Assembly (NCBI RefSeq): GCF_900289145.1
Contig: NZ_OKQO01000001.1
Location: 531,674 to 595,673, forward strand
DNA: 64,000 nt
DNA from: Neobittarella massiliensis (ex Bilen et al. 2018)
Lineage (GTDB): Bacteria; Bacillota; Clostridia; Oscillospirales; Ruminococcaceae
Direction: 5' to 3'
Part shown: positions 1 to 8,552 of the stretch, in pieces
Layout: every line of letters starts with the position of its first letter
Position numbering within the stretch: position 1 is the stretch's first letter
The notes under the pieces: generated by a model
What the model saw: only the letters and a program-made list of their open reading frames with translations
What the model was told of the DNA's origin: nothing
Database searches by the model: none
Made by a program: the position numbers and the translations under genes

Positions 1-195
1 CGGCCCATTACGGTGGGTGATCGGGTGTGGATCGGCGGCAATACCACCATTTTGGGCGGCGTGCACATCGGCGATGAGGCGGTCATCGGTGCCGGCAGTG
101 TGGTCACCCGCGATATTCCTCCTAAAGTGGTGGCGGTGGGCAACCCCTGCCGGGTGCTGCGGCCCATTACCGAGAAAGACCGTTTGCGCCGGTAG
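1..195 (+). CDS. Sugar/maltose O-acetyltransferase, C-terminal fragment (cut by window edge)
   Basis: The reading frame is open from base 1, so the N-terminus lies outside the window. The visible 64 codons show the left-handed beta-helix hexapeptide repeats and closing segment of the LacA/Maa/NodL acetyltransferases: [25 protein letters not shown], then [11 protein letters not shown] near the end. These enzymes transfer acetyl from acetyl-CoA to a sugar hydroxyl in the cytoplasm. The ending closely resembles the complete homologue at 62170-62769, so the window holds two paralogues. A perfect palindromic terminator follows. Family is secure; substrate is unknown. Confidence 0.85.
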   Translation, partial: RPITVGDRVWIGGNTTILGGVHIGDEAVIGAGSVVTRDIPPKVVAVGNPCRVLRPITEKDRLRR

Positions 196-233
196 AGATA
201 CTGCCCCGGCGTATGCTTATAGACAGCAGAAGG

Positions 234-281
234 AAAAGCACCCTACAGGCACACGATATCGTGTGCCTGTAGGGTGCTTTT
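234..281. terminator. Bidirectional terminator, perfect 48-nt palindrome
   Basis: A 24-bp perfect inverted repeat centred at 257/258 begins with AAAAGCACCC and ends with GGGTGCTTTT. It lies between the convergent acetyltransferase and yeiL genes, and A/T runs on both sides let it work in both directions. Confidence 0.85.
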
Positions 282-297
282 GTGCAGGGAAGACGGG

Positions 298-984
298 CTA
301 GGGGAGCTCCCACTGGGGGTCCATCTCGCGGGCCAGAGATAGCAGGGCTGGCCGGTCGGCGATGCGGTAGCCGCCTTCGTCTTTGGCGATGTAGCCCAGG
401 CGCACGAAATCGGCCAGCACATAGAGCAGATGCCGATACGATACGCCCAGATACTCGGCGGCGTGGCCGTGCTTTTCGCGGTACCAGCCCTCGGGGGCGG
501 CGATCAATAAAAACTGCGCCAGCCGGTTTTCCAGCGGAAAACCTTTATTTTGCGATAGGGAGAGCACTGTGCGGTAGTTTTTACTGCCCAGGTAATCGCA
601 CAGGCGGCGCAGAAAGCGGGCGTCTTGCAGCAGCTGCTGGCGGCATTGGTCTACCGGCAGGGCCAGGCAGTAGCAGGGCACCAGCGCCTGTACCGCCCGC
701 GACTGCCGCTGGATGTCAAGCAGTTCCATCTCCCCTACAAAGCAGGGGGCTTTAAAGAAGTCGATCAGTGACACCTTGCCGTTGGGCAGCGTAAGGTACA
801 GCTTGGCCCGCCCTGCTACCAGGTAAAACAGGTGGTGCAGCTGCGCGCCTTCACTGACGATATAGTCGGTCGCTTCGGCGTGGTACAGCTGGGTATAGGG
901 GGCAGCGTCGAAAGAGAAGCACTGTAAAAAGTTGGACCGCTGCAAAAAATGAGCGCGCAGTTTGGCATCGTTTATCTGCTGCAT
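298..984 (-). CDS. yeiL: YeiL-like Crp/Fnr family transcriptional regulator
   Basis: This 228-residue protein has an N-terminal cyclic-nucleotide-binding-type beta-barrel (about 30-135; IVSEGAQLHHLFYLVAGRAK, then FFKAPCFVGEMELLD) and a C-terminal winged helix containing AAEYLGVSYRHLLYVL. These blocks match my memory of E. coli YeiL, a regulator linked to nucleoside use and stationary-phase/nitrogen starvation. As in E. coli, yeiL is divergent from a RihB-type nucleoside hydrolase, which strengthens the call. Cysteines occur in the sensor domain (for example FLQCF and KAPCF), but whether they bind a cluster cannot be told. A perfect 8-2-8 dyad in the shared upstream region is the likely operator. 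Confidence 0.85.
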   Translation of the reverse strand: MQQINDAKLRAHFLQRSNFLQCFSFDAAPYTQLYHAEATDYIVSEGAQLHHLFYLVAGRAKLYLTLPNGKVSLIDFFKAPCFVGEMELLDIQRQSRAVQALVPCYCLALPVDQCRQQLLQDARFLRRLCDYLGSKNYRTVLSLSQNKGFPLENRLAQFLLIAAPEGWYREKHGHAAEYLGVSYRHLLYVLADFVRLGYIAKDEGGYRIADRPALLSLAREMDPQWELP

Positions 985-1000
985 CGGTATCCCTCCCGAA

Positions 1001-1049
1001 ATATGAGAAATCTCATATACAGTATAGCACGGCCACTGCTATACTACAA
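1001..1049. promoter_or_regulatory. Shared yeiL/rihB promoter region with a class II-like Crp/Fnr operator
   Basis: ATATGAGA-AA-TCTCATAT (1001-1018) is a perfect 8-2-8 inverted repeat, the form used by Crp/Fnr dimers. For rihB an extended -10, TGCTATACT, lies at 1037-1045. With a start near 1052 the dyad centre is about 42 bp upstream, the class II activator position. For yeiL the minus strand has TTGTAG (1044-1049), 17 bp, then TATACT (1021-1026). Both promoters overlap, so one protein could set both. Confidence 0.6.
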
Positions 1050-1106
1050 ACAACGAAATACACCTTGTGCCCCAACACGGGGCGGCCATAGAGGGAGAGG
1101 TATATC

Positions 1107-2042
1107 ATGGACAGACAGAAGATCATTCTCGACTGCGACCCGGGTCACGACGACGCTATCGCCATTATGCTGGCGGCCAAGCACCCGGCCATCGACCTGC
1201 TGGGCATCACGGTGGTGGCCGGCAACCAGACGCTGGACAAGACGCTGCCCAACGCGCTGCACATCTGCCAGACCCTGGAGCTGGATGTGCCGGTGTATGC
1301 CGGCATGCCGCTGCCGCTGGTCCGCCAGCAGGTGGTGGCGGCCAATATCCACGGCGAGAGCGGACTGGACGGCCCGGTATTTGAGCCGCTGACCCGCTGC
1401 GAGGAGAAGATCGGTGCGGTGCAGTTTATCATCGACACACTGATGGCCTCTGACGGCGATATCACCCTGGTGCCGGTAGGCCCGCTGACCAACATCGCTG
1501 TGGCCATGCGAGCCCAGCCGGCCATTGTGCCCAAGATCAAACAGATCGTACTTATGGGCGGGGCCTATGGGCTGGGGAACACCACCCCGGCCGCCGAGTT
1601 TAACATCTACGCCGACCCCGAAGCCGCTCATGTGGTGTTCTCCTCTGGTGTGCCGCTGGTGATGATGGGGCTGGACCTGACCAACCAGACTGCCTGCACC
1701 ATGGCGGTGATCGAGCGCATGGAGGCCATAGGCAACCGCGCCGGCAAGCTGTTTGGCGACATCATGCGCTTTACCCACAAGACCCAGCACGACGCCTACG
1801 GCCTGGATGGCGGCCCGGTACACGACGTCACCTGTGTGGCCTACCTCATCGACCCCTCCATCTTCACCGTGCAGGATATGTACGCCGAGGTGGATATCAC
1901 CGGTGGGCCCAGTTATGGCCGCACTCTGTGCGACTACTACCACGTGTACGGCGATAAGGCGCCCAACTGCAAAGTGGGCATTACACTGGATCAGGAGCGC
2001 TTTTGGGACTTGGTGGCCGAGAGCGTAGAGCAGTACAGCTAA
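1107..2042 (+). CDS. rihB: Ribosylpyrimidine nucleoside hydrolase (RihB-type)
   Basis: This 311-residue inosine/uridine-preferring nucleoside hydrolase has the N-terminal calcium-binding signature [11 protein letters not shown] (residues about 9-19), followed by the family blocks [28 protein letters not shown] and GGPVHDVTC. It would cleave uridine or cytidine to ribose and base in the cytoplasm. The close match through [15 protein letters not shown] and [17 protein letters not shown] points to RihB rather than RihA or RihC. The upp and rpiB genes further right could use the released uracil and pentose. An AGAGGG-type ribosome site precedes the ATG. Confidence 0.9.
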   Translation: MDRQKIILDCDPGHDDAIAIMLAAKHPAIDLLGITVVAGNQTLDKTLPNALHICQTLELDVPVYAGMPLPLVRQQVVAANIHGESGLDGPVFEPLTRCEEKIGAVQFIIDTLMASDGDITLVPVGPLTNIAVAMRAQPAIVPKIKQIVLMGGAYGLGNTTPAAEFNIYADPEAAHVVFSSGVPLVMMGLDLTNQTACTMAVIERMEAIGNRAGKLFGDIMRFTHKTQHDAYGLDGGPVHDVTCVAYLIDPSIFTVQDMYAEVDITGGPSYGRTLCDYYHVYGDKAPNCKVGITLDQERFWDLVAESVEQYS

Positions 2043-2066
2043 AGCACTGCTGCCGATATGCAAATA

Positions 2067-2109
2067 AATAGGGGCGGGACAGCACAGCTGCTGTCCCGCC
2101 CCTATTTTG
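2067..2109 (+). terminator. rihB terminator; G+C-rich intergenic palindrome
   Basis: Arms AATAGGGGCGGGACAG (2067-2082) and CTGTCCCGCCCCTATT (2091-2106) are perfectly complementary with an 8-nt loop and a short T run. A closely related hairpin occurs at 9325-9371, so this may belong to a dispersed palindrome family. Confidence 0.75.
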
Positions 2110-2161
2110 GTACCGGCGATTATGCCGGAACACCTATGTACAAAAGATGGTGCAAAAGAGA

Positions 2162-2794
2162 TTATTTGGTGCCGAAGATACGGTCGCCGGCATCGCCTAG
2201 ACCGGGGACGATGTACTTGTGGTCGTTGAGGTGATCGTCGAGCGCGCCGACGTAGATCTCGACGTCGGGGTGCGCCTCTTCCAGCGCGGCCAGCCCTTCG
2301 GGGGCGGCGATGATGCACATGAATTTGATCGAGCGGGGATTATAGCTCTTGACCAGACCGATGGCGTCGATGGCACTGCCGCCGGTGGCCAGCATGGGAT
2401 CGAGGACCACTACGTCACGCTCGCCGATATCGGTGGGCATTTTGCAGTAGTACTCGACCGGCTTCATGGTCTCGGGGTCGCGGTACAGGCCCACGTGGCC
2501 GATCTTGGCCGAGGGCACCAGGTTGAGGATGCCCTCCACCATGCCCAGACCGGCGCGCAGGATGGGCACGAAGGCGATCTTGCGGCCCGAGATGATCTGC
2601 GCTTTGGCGGTGGCGACAGGAGTCTCGATCTCCACCTCTTTTAAGGGCAGGTCGCGGGTCGCCTCGTAGCACATCAGCATGGCGATCTCAGAGACCAGCT
2701 CTCTGAACTCTTTGGTGCTGGTGTGTTTGTCGCGCAGCAGCGAGATCTTGTGTTTGATCAGCGGATGATCCATGATAAAGGTCTTTTTGGCCAT
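2162..2794 (-). CDS. upp: Uracil phosphoribosyltransferase
   Basis: This 210-residue enzyme converts uracil and PRPP to UMP in pyrimidine salvage. Type I PRTase features are present: a dimer/GTP region with [18 protein letters not shown], the PRPP loop [18 protein letters not shown] (DPMLATGGS), and the C-terminal uracil-binding [14 protein letters not shown]. The ATG at 2794 is preferred to an upstream in-frame TTG because GAGAGGG lies at good spacing before it. The gene ends a co-directional run with rpiB, tsaB, tsaE and fhs. Confidence 0.95.
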   Translation of the reverse strand: MAKKTFIMDHPLIKHKISLLRDKHTSTKEFRELVSEIAMLMCYEATRDLPLKEVEIETPVATAKAQIISGRKIAFVPILRAGLGMVEGILNLVPSAKIGHVGLYRDPETMKPVEYYCKMPTDIGERDVVVLDPMLATGGSAIDAIGLVKSYNPRSIKFMCIIAAPEGLAALEEAHPDVEIYVGALDDHLNDHKYIVPGLGDAGDRIFGTK

Positions 2795-2836
2795 AGTCAA
2801 TTCCCTCTCTTTACTTTACACGTCCCGGCGGGGGAG

Positions 2837-3277
2837 TTATCTCTCGTTGTCCAGCTCGGTGAGCATATCGATACGGCGCTGGTGGCGGCCGCCCTCATAC
2901 TCGGTCTCGAGGTACACGTCGACCAGCTCACAGGCAGCGCCCGGGCCCAGCACCCGACCGCCCATACACAGCACGTTGGCGTTGTTGTGCATTTTGGTGT
3001 ATTTGGCGCTGTAGTAATCTGAGCAGCAGGCGGCGCGAATGCCTTTTACCTTATTGGCCGCCATCGAGATACCGATACCGGTGCCGCAGAACAGCAGACC
3101 ACACTCGCATTCGCCGGAGACGATGTGGGAGCAGACCTCTTTGGCGATGACCGGATAGTCCACGCTCTCGCCGTGGCAGCCACAGTCAATGTAGGCGATA
3201 CCTTTTTCGTCCAGGTGCTTGAGCACCGCTTCTTTCAGCTCGTAGCCGCCGTGGTCACAACCAACTGACAATTTCAT
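2837..3277 (-). CDS. rpiB: Ribose-5-phosphate isomerase B
   Basis: This 146-residue RpiB/LacA/LacB sugar isomerase interconverts ribose 5-phosphate and ribulose 5-phosphate. Family marks are SVGCDHGGYELK at the N-terminus, the catalytic cysteine segment GLLFCGTGIGISMAANK, and NNANVLCMGGRVLG. An in-frame extension upstream lacks conservation, and the ATG at 3277 has TGGAG about 9 nt before it, so this start was chosen. RpiB sits between tsaB and upp and feeds the PRPP needed by Upp. Confidence 0.93.
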   Translation of the reverse strand: MKLSVGCDHGGYELKEAVLKHLDEKGIAYIDCGCHGESVDYPVIAKEVCSHIVSGECECGLLFCGTGIGISMAANKVKGIRAACCSDYYSAKYTKMHNNANVLCMGGRVLGPGAACELVDVYLETEYEGGRHQRRIDMLTELDNER

Positions 3278-3374
3278 AGTAAACAGCTCCATTCTGCCGC
3301 TGCGCCCGGCGCATTTCACAGTATCTGCCCGCCGCGCGCAGTGCTGGCGGGCTGCGATCAGAGGTAAGTACCTA

Positions 3375-4091
3375 TCAGTCAGCCCCACTCGGTGCCGACT
3401 GCTGGCGTTGGGCCAATTCCCGCTGGGCCTGCGACAGCCGGATATAGGAGATACCCAGGTCGCGGGCGGGGCCGGCCTCGCCTTTTTGTATGTGTGCGGC
3501 CGCGCATTGGGCAACTGCCCCGGCGCGGGTAAAGAGCAGGTGGGCCGGCGCCAAGCGCACCCGGCTGTCTGCCCCTACAGTATTATAGCACAAGCTGGCT
3601 CCGTCGCCTAGTAAATATACCGGTAAATTTTCGTCGCTGCAGGCCGTCAGTACGCCGGCGGCATCGGCGGCACAGTCATCGGTGAGGCGGCGGATACCGC
3701 TCTCATCGCACAAAAAGGCGGCGGTGTATACCTGGCCGCGTCGGGCGTCCATCGCCGGCACGATATAGCCGTGCCAGCCCAGCAGGTTATAGGCGGTGGC
3801 CTCGAGGGTGGAGACGCCCACACAGGGCCGCTGCAGCCCGGCACACAGCCCCTTGACTGCCGCGGTGCCGATGCGCAGCCCGGTAAATGAACCCGGCCCG
3901 TGGGTGAGGGCCAGATAGTCGGTATCGCCAAGTTGCAGCTTGGCATTTTGCAATGTACTGTGCAGCATGGGCATCAGCGTTTCGCTGTGGGTGAGCCTGG
4001 TGTTTATAAAACTCTCGGCCAACAGCACATCGTTTTCCCACACTGCACAGGAGGCCGATTTGGCCGAGGTATCCAGTGCCAGTATCCGCAT
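3375..4091 (-). CDS. tsaB: tRNA threonylcarbamoyladenosine biosynthesis protein TsaB
   Basis: This 238-residue ASKHA-fold protein begins MRILALDTSAKSASCAVW and contains the family block HSETLMPMLHSTL and the strongly conserved GPGSFTGLRIG. TsaB is the scaffold partner of TsaD and TsaE in forming t6A37 on ANN-decoding tRNAs. TsaE lies 3 nt upstream in the same operon; tsaD is not in the window. About 40 C-terminal residues are poorly conserved, as is usual for TsaB. Confidence 0.92.
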   Translation of the reverse strand: MRILALDTSAKSASCAVWENDVLLAESFINTRLTHSETLMPMLHSTLQNAKLQLGDTDYLALTHGPGSFTGLRIGTAAVKGLCAGLQRPCVGVSTLEATAYNLLGWHGYIVPAMDARRGQVYTAAFLCDESGIRRLTDDCAADAAGVLTACSDENLPVYLLGDGASLCYNTVGADSRVRLAPAHLLFTRAGAVAQCAAAHIQKGEAGPARDLGISYIRLSQAQRELAQRQQSAPSGAD

Positions 4092-4094
4092 CGG

Positions 4095-4523
4095 TCAGGC
4101 GCCCCTCTCTAGATTTTCTACCACGATGCGCCGCCGGTCTTCACTCAGCGGCTGAATGGTGATGTAGATGGTGTGTTCCGGCAGGGCCGGCTGGATGTTC
4201 TCGCTCCACTCGATGGCCAATACGCTGTCGCCGGCATCCAGATAGTCGTAGTAGCCGGTAGTCTCCAGGTCGTCGAGATCCAGGATGCGGTACATGTCGA
4301 AGTGATAGAGCGGTAGCGGGCCCGGGTACTCGTTGACGATGGCAAAGGTGGGGCTGGACACTTCGCCGGTGGCGCCCAGACCGGCGGCCAACCCGCGGGT
4401 AAAGGCAGTTTTGCCCGCCCCCATGCCGCCGCGGTAGGCCACCACGTCGCCCGGGCGCAGCCGGCGAGCCAGCTTTTTGGCCAGCGCCTCGGTCTGCTGT
4501 GTGCTCTCGGTGATAAATTCCAT
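4095..4523 (-). CDS. tsaE: tRNA threonylcarbamoyladenosine biosynthesis ATPase TsaE
   Basis: This 142-residue P-loop ATPase has Walker A GGMGAGKTAFTRGLAAGLG (about 32-50), the switch-like SSPTFAIVNEYPG, HFDMYRI and the C-terminal LAIEWSENI. It is required with TsaB and TsaD for t6A synthesis. Its start is only 1 nt from the fhs stop and its end 3 nt from tsaB, so the genes are transcribed together and probably coupled in translation. Confidence 0.93.
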   Translation of the reverse strand: MEFITESTQQTEALAKKLARRLRPGDVVAYRGGMGAGKTAFTRGLAAGLGATGEVSSPTFAIVNEYPGPLPLYHFDMYRILDLDDLETTGYYDYLDAGDSVLAIEWSENIQPALPEHTIYITIQPLSEDRRRIVVENLERGA

Positions 4524-4524
4524 A

Positions 4525-6192
4525 CTAAAACAACCCCGTGATATTCCCCTCGTCGTCGATATCGATACTCTCGGCCGCCGGGACTTTGGGCAGGCCGGGC
4601 ATGGTCATGATGTCGCCAGCCAGCGCCACCACGAACCCGGCCCCGGCCGAGAGGCGCACCTCTTTTACCTGCAGGCGAAAGCCGGTGGGTCGGCCCAGTT
4701 TGGCCGGGTCATCCGACAGCGAGTACTGGGTCTTGGCGATACAGACCGGCGTTTTGCCGTACCCCAGTGCCGCGATCTGGGCGATCTGCTTTTGGGCGGC
4801 GGCGGAGTAGTCCACCCCGTCGGCGCCGTAGATCTTTTGGGCGATGGCCGCGATCTTCTCCTCGATGGGCAGCTGTTCGCTGTAGATGGGGGAGAAGTGG
4901 CTCGGCTGCCGGCAGGCCTCTAAAATGAGCCGGCACACGTCGGTGCCGCCATCGCCGCCGCGGGCGAACACATCCGACACCGCCCAGGGCACGTCCAGCT
5001 CGTCGAGACAGGCGCCCACGGCGGCGATCTCGGCCCCGGTGTCGGCGTAGAAGTGGTTGAGAGCCACCACCACCGGCACCCCGTACTGCCGCATATTCTG
5101 CACGTGGGCCACCAGATTGGGCAGACCGCGCTGCAGTGCCGCCAGATCCTCTTGCTGCAGCGCATCTTTTTTGACGCCGCCGTTATACTTGAGCGCCCGC
5201 ACCGTGGCCACCACCACGATGGCACTGGGGGCAAGGCCCGCCTGGCGGCACTTGATATCTAAAAATTTCTCGGCCCCCAGGTCGGAGCCGAAGCCCGCCT
5301 CGGTAAAGCAGTAATCGCCCAGCTTGAGGGCCAGACGAGTGGCCCGCACCGAGTTACAGCCGTGGGCGATGTTGGCAAACGGGCCGCCGTGTAAAATGGC
5401 CGGCGTTCCCTCCAGCGTCTGCACCAGATTGGGTTTGATGGCGTCTTTGAGCAGCGCGGTGACCGCGCCGCTTATATGCAGGTCGCGCACGTAAACCGGC
5501 TGGCGGCCGAAAGTATAGCCCAGCAGAATGTTCCCCACCCGCTGTTTTAAATCGTGCAGATCGTCGGCCAGACAGAGGATGGCCATGATCTCGCTGGCTA
5601 CCGAGATGAGAAATCCATCCTGCCGAGGTATGCCGCTCAAAGGACCGCCCATCCCCACCACGATCTGCCGCAGGGCCCGGTCGTTCATGTCCATGGCGCG
5701 CTTAAATACCACCCGCCGCGGATCGATCCCCAGCTGATTTCCCTGCTGCAGGTGGTTATCGAGGCAGGCGCAGATGAGATTGTTGGCGGCGGTGATGGCG
5801 TGCATGTCGCCGGTGAAGTGGAGATTGATATCCTCCATGGGCACCACCTGGGCGTAGCCGCCGCCGGCAGCCCCGCCCTTTACCCCGAATACCGGCCCCA
5901 GCGACGGCTCGCGCAGGGCGATGACACAGTTTTCCCCCAGTTTTTGCATGGCTTGCCCCAGCCCTACGGTGGTGGTGGTCTTCCCCTCGCCGGCGGGGGT
6001 GGGGTTGACGGCGGTCACCAGCACCAGCTTGCCGTCGGGACGGCCGCGCAGCCGGTCGAAGAGCGGCTGGGTCAGTTTGGCTTTGTAGTGGCCGTACGGC
6101 TCGTACTCGGACTCGCCGATGCCCAGCTGGGCGGCAACTTCTTTTATGGGCCGCATACGGCACTGGCTGGCGATCTCAATATCGGTCAGCAT
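4525..6192 (-). CDS. fhs: Formate-tetrahydrofolate ligase
   Basis: This 555-residue enzyme makes 10-formyl-THF from formate, THF and ATP, feeding purine synthesis, fMet and, in acetogens, the methyl branch. Length and motifs match the family: the P-loop [16 protein letters not shown] (about 66-81), [33 protein letters not shown], the NGGVKK segment and the C-terminal [24 protein letters not shown] (split here as [16 protein letters not shown] and AAESID). It is first in the operon with tsaE-tsaB-rpiB-upp. No acetogenesis partner genes are visible. Confidence 0.95.
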   Translation of the reverse strand: MLTDIEIASQCRMRPIKEVAAQLGIGESEYEPYGHYKAKLTQPLFDRLRGRPDGKLVLVTAVNPTPAGEGKTTTTVGLGQAMQKLGENCVIALREPSLGPVFGVKGGAAGGGYAQVVPMEDINLHFTGDMHAITAANNLICACLDNHLQQGNQLGIDPRRVVFKRAMDMNDRALRQIVVGMGGPLSGIPRQDGFLISVASEIMAILCLADDLHDLKQRVGNILLGYTFGRQPVYVRDLHISGAVTALLKDAIKPNLVQTLEGTPAILHGGPFANIAHGCNSVRATRLALKLGDYCFTEAGFGSDLGAEKFLDIKCRQAGLAPSAIVVVATVRALKYNGGVKKDALQQEDLAALQRGLPNLVAHVQNMRQYGVPVVVALNHFYADTGAEIAAVGACLDELDVPWAVSDVFARGGDGGTDVCRLILEACRQPSHFSPIYSEQLPIEEKIAAIAQKIYGADGVDYSAAAQKQIAQIAALGYGKTPVCIAKTQYSLSDDPAKLGRPTGFRLQVKEVRLSAGAGFVVALAGDIMTMPGLPKVPAAESIDIDDEGNITGLF

Positions 6193-6338
6193 ATCCTCAC
6201 CCCTGTATCAAAGTCGTCCGGCGATGCCCCTGGCTGCGCCGGCATGTAAACAATTGGTGAACAGCGGCACATAAATGCGGCCCTAAAAGGGCCGTTTTGC
6301 CCGCTGTAGCAGGGGCCGTGCCGCAGGTATCAAAAATA

Positions 6339-6367
6339 AGTATAGCATATTCAGCCAGCGAATTAAA
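6339..6367 (-). promoter_or_regulatory. Predicted promoter for the fhs operon
   Basis: On the minus strand there is an extended -10, TGCTATACT (TATACT at 6339-6344), 17 bp from a weak -35 TTTAAT (6362-6367). The leader to fhs is about 140 nt and contains a GCGGCCC/GGGCCGC hairpin near 6277-6295. I did not recognise a ZTP or THF riboswitch in it. Confidence 0.5.
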
Positions 6368-6379
6368 CTGCGCATTTCC

Positions 6380-6408
6380 TTGAATAACCCCGGTTTTTTT
6401 AGTACAAT
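6380..6408 (+). promoter_or_regulatory. Predicted rodA promoter
   Basis: TTGAAT (6380-6385), a 17-bp spacer containing a T7 run, then TACAAT (6403-6408). It leaves a leader of roughly 100 nt before rodA and is divergent from the fhs promoter. Confidence 0.6.
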
Positions 6409-6512
6409 GAACCTATTCTATCTGCGGGTTGCCGCGCGGTGGCCCGGCTGATCGCGTAAGAGATGTTTTTCGGACGGCGTTGCCGTCCCGTTTTCAAGAG
6501 AGGTCCATATTT

Positions 6513-7637
6513 ATGTTAAAAAAATTGACCGCCTCGGTGGCCGACTATTTTCGGCGCACCGACAAGGTGCTGTGGCTGCTGTGCTTTACCTGTAGCGGCA
6601 TGTCGCTCGTGCTGCTCTCGTCGCAGGTGTTCTACGAATTTTTGAGTATTCGGGTGGTGATGACCCAGGCTATCGCCACAGCTATCGGGGTCGTGGCGGC
6701 GGTGATCATCTCGAAACTGGACTTTCATGTGGGGTTTACCTTTTGGAAGTACCACGTGGTGATCTGCTGGGCGCTGGTGCTGGCCACCTTTGTATTTGGT
6801 ATCCAAAACCCAGGCGCCGACGACAAAGCCTGGCTGCCGATGCCTTTTGGTATGACTTTTCAGCCCACCGAGCTGGCCAAGCTCTCGTTCATCTTCACCT
6901 TTGCCATGCACCTGGATGCAGTGGGGGACAACATCAATCAGTATAAAAATGTGCTCATGCTCTGTCTGCACGGGGCGGCGCCTATTTTGCTGATCCATCT
7001 GCAGGGCGACGACGGCACGGCACTGGCTTTTGCGGTGATCTTTGTGGCGATGCTGTTCGCCGCCGGTATCTCGTGGCGGTATGTGCTGGCCGGGCTGGCA
7101 CTGGCGGCGGCGGCAGTGCCGGTGTTTTGGAATTTCATCCTCTCCAGCCACCAGAAAAAGCGGTTTTTGACCATCTTTAACCCCGAGCTGGACCCGCAGG
7201 GGGTGGGCTTTCAGCCGCTGCAGAGCAAGATCGCCATCGGCAGCGGCAAGATATTTGGCCTGGGGCTGTTTGGTGACAATGTGCCGCGGGAAGTGCCCTA
7301 CATGCGCAACGACTTTATTTTTAGCTATGTGGGACAGACGATGGGCTTTATCGGCTGCCTGCTGGTGGTGGGGCTGCTGCTGGCGGTGGCGGGCAAAACG
7401 CTGTTTGTGGCCCGGCGCTCGGCGGACAAGCAGGGCTACTTTGTGTGTGTGGGCATTTTTGCCGTACTGCTGTTTCAAATACTGGCCAATGTGGGCATGT
7501 GCATCGGCGTGATGCCGGTCATCGGCCTGACGCTGCCGTTTTTTAGCGCTGGGGGTACCTCGGTGATGGTCTTGTACCTGGCTATCGGCATCGTGATGAG
7601 CGTGTATATGAACTCGAAGACCGAGCTGTTTACCTGA
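6513..7637 (+). CDS. rodA: RodA-type peptidoglycan glycosyltransferase (SEDS family)
   Basis: This 374-residue polytopic membrane protein of the FtsW/RodA/SpoVE (SEDS) family polymerises lipid II during lateral wall growth with a class B PBP. About ten hydrophobic segments are visible. Conserved blocks are FQPTELAKLSFIF, the catalytic-loop region QSKIAIGSGKIFGLGLFGDN, NDFIFSYVGQ, and the C-terminal GLTLPFFSAGGTSVM. ATG 6513 follows AAGAGAGG at 9-nt spacing; the longer upstream in-frame stretch is not conserved. RodA fits better than FtsW because no division genes are nearby, but this is inference. No PBP gene lies nearby. Confidence 0.88.
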   Translation: MLKKLTASVADYFRRTDKVLWLLCFTCSGMSLVLLSSQVFYEFLSIRVVMTQAIATAIGVVAAVIISKLDFHVGFTFWKYHVVICWALVLATFVFGIQNPGADDKAWLPMPFGMTFQPTELAKLSFIFTFAMHLDAVGDNINQYKNVLMLCLHGAAPILLIHLQGDDGTALAFAVIFVAMLFAAGISWRYVLAGLALAAAAVPVFWNFILSSHQKKRFLTIFNPELDPQGVGFQPLQSKIAIGSGKIFGLGLFGDNVPREVPYMRNDFIFSYVGQTMGFIGCLLVVGLLLAVAGKTLFVARRSADKQGYFVCVGIFAVLLFQILANVGMCIGVMPVIGLTLPFFSAGGTSVMVLYLAIGIVMSVYMNSKTELFT

Positions 7638-7662
7638 GCCGCTACGGTCTGGTCTCAAAATG

Positions 7663-7698
7663 ACCGCTGCTGGCAGAGCGCTGCCGGCGGCGGTTTTT
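7663..7698 (+). terminator. rodA terminator
   Basis: The 14-bp stem ACCGCTGCTGGCAG/CTGCCGGCGGCGGT pairs fully when two G-U pairs are allowed. It has a 4-nt loop (AGCG) and a T5 run. Confidence 0.8.
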
Positions 7699-7723
7699 AG
7701 CGGGATAAAACGGGCGGTGGCAG

Positions 7724-7752
7724 TTGAAATAGAGAACCTGATACAGTATACT
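7724..7752 (+). promoter_or_regulatory. Promoter of the BI-1 family gene
   Basis: TTGAAA (7724-7729), exactly 17 bp, TATACT (7747-7752): a near-consensus sigma-A promoter. A strong AAGAGGAGG ribosome site at 7766-7774 precedes the ATG. Confidence 0.8.
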
Positions 7753-7784
7753 GTTACTAAATAGAAAGAGGAGGTAATCTATCT

Positions 7785-8492
7785 ATGTACGACGCACAGA
7801 CCGGTGCCTGGATCGGCACCGAGCAAAATGTGAAGACCCCGCTGTACAGACATGTAGCCAAGACATACCTGTGGATGTTTATTGCTCTGGCCATCACCTT
7901 TGCCACTTCTTATGGGCTGTACGCCACCGGTGCAGTGCTGGCGCTGTTCGTGACCCCGTGGATGCCGCTGGCCCTGCTGATAGGCAAGCTGGTGTTGGTG
8001 GTGGTACTCACCGCCCGCCTGCAGAAGATGTCGCTGACGGCGGCCCGTATTACCTTTATCGCTTATGCGGTGACCACCGGTATCGTCTTCTCCACCCTGT
8101 TTTTGATGTATGACGTGACGGCTACCATCTTTGTTTTTGGCGTCACCTCGCTGTACTTTGGGGTGATGGCGGCGGTGGGCCTCATCACCAAGCGCGACCT
8201 GTCGGGCTTTGGCCCCATGATCGGTATGGGGCTTATCGCCCTGATCATCATGGGACTGGTGAGCATGTTCTTTAATTTTTACATGCTCGACACGGTAGTC
8301 TGCTTCGTGGGCCTGATCCTGTTTTTGGGCATCACCACCTACGATTCCAAAAAAGTAAAGGACTACTACTACAGCTTCCAGGGTGACCCGGCTATGCTGG
8401 ATAAGATCTCGGTCTATTCGGCTTTAAACTTGTACCTGGACTTTATCAATATCTTTTTGTACCTGCTGCGCCTGCTGGGCAAACGCAAGTAG
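7785..8492 (+). CDS. Bax inhibitor-1/YccA family membrane protein
   Basis: This 235-residue protein has seven predicted membrane segments, typical of the BI-1/TMBIM (UPF0005) family. Family marks include TPLYRHVAKTYLWMFIAL at the N-terminus, the central YFGVMAAVGLITKRDLSGFG, and the end FLGITTYDSKKVKDYYYSF followed by SVYSALNLYLDFINIFLYLLRLLG, which carries the conserved aspartates. Bacterial relatives are linked to membrane ion (calcium) leak or FtsH interaction, but the exact role here is unknown. It is monocistronic, with its own promoter and terminator. Confidence 0.9.
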   Translation: MYDAQTGAWIGTEQNVKTPLYRHVAKTYLWMFIALAITFATSYGLYATGAVLALFVTPWMPLALLIGKLVLVVVLTARLQKMSLTAARITFIAYAVTTGIVFSTLFLMYDVTATIFVFGVTSLYFGVMAAVGLITKRDLSGFGPMIGMGLIALIIMGLVSMFFNFYMLDTVVCFVGLILFLGITTYDSKKVKDYYYSFQGDPAMLDKISVYSALNLYLDFINIFLYLLRLLGKRK

Positions 8493-8498
8493 AAATGC

Positions 8499-8525
8499 AA
8501 AAGAGCGCCCGGCCGGGCGCTCTTT
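8499..8525 (+). terminator. Terminator of the BI-1 family gene
   Basis: AGAGCGCCCGG/CCGGGCGCTCT (8502-8523) is a perfect palindrome followed by T5. Confidence 0.85.
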
Positions 8526-8552
8526 TTATATGCTGAGAAGGGAAGGTGCGCT

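Noticed and set aside
1044..2318. Minus-strand open frame of about 424 codons across rihB and upp
   Set aside because: It overlaps rihB completely and has only composition-driven sequence; no ribosome site or motif.
6193..6345. ZTP or tetrahydrofolate riboswitch in front of fhs
   Set aside because: fhs genes are frequent ZTP targets, but neither the conserved ZTP core nor the THF riboswitch core could be found in the leader; only a simple GCGGCCC hairpin is present.
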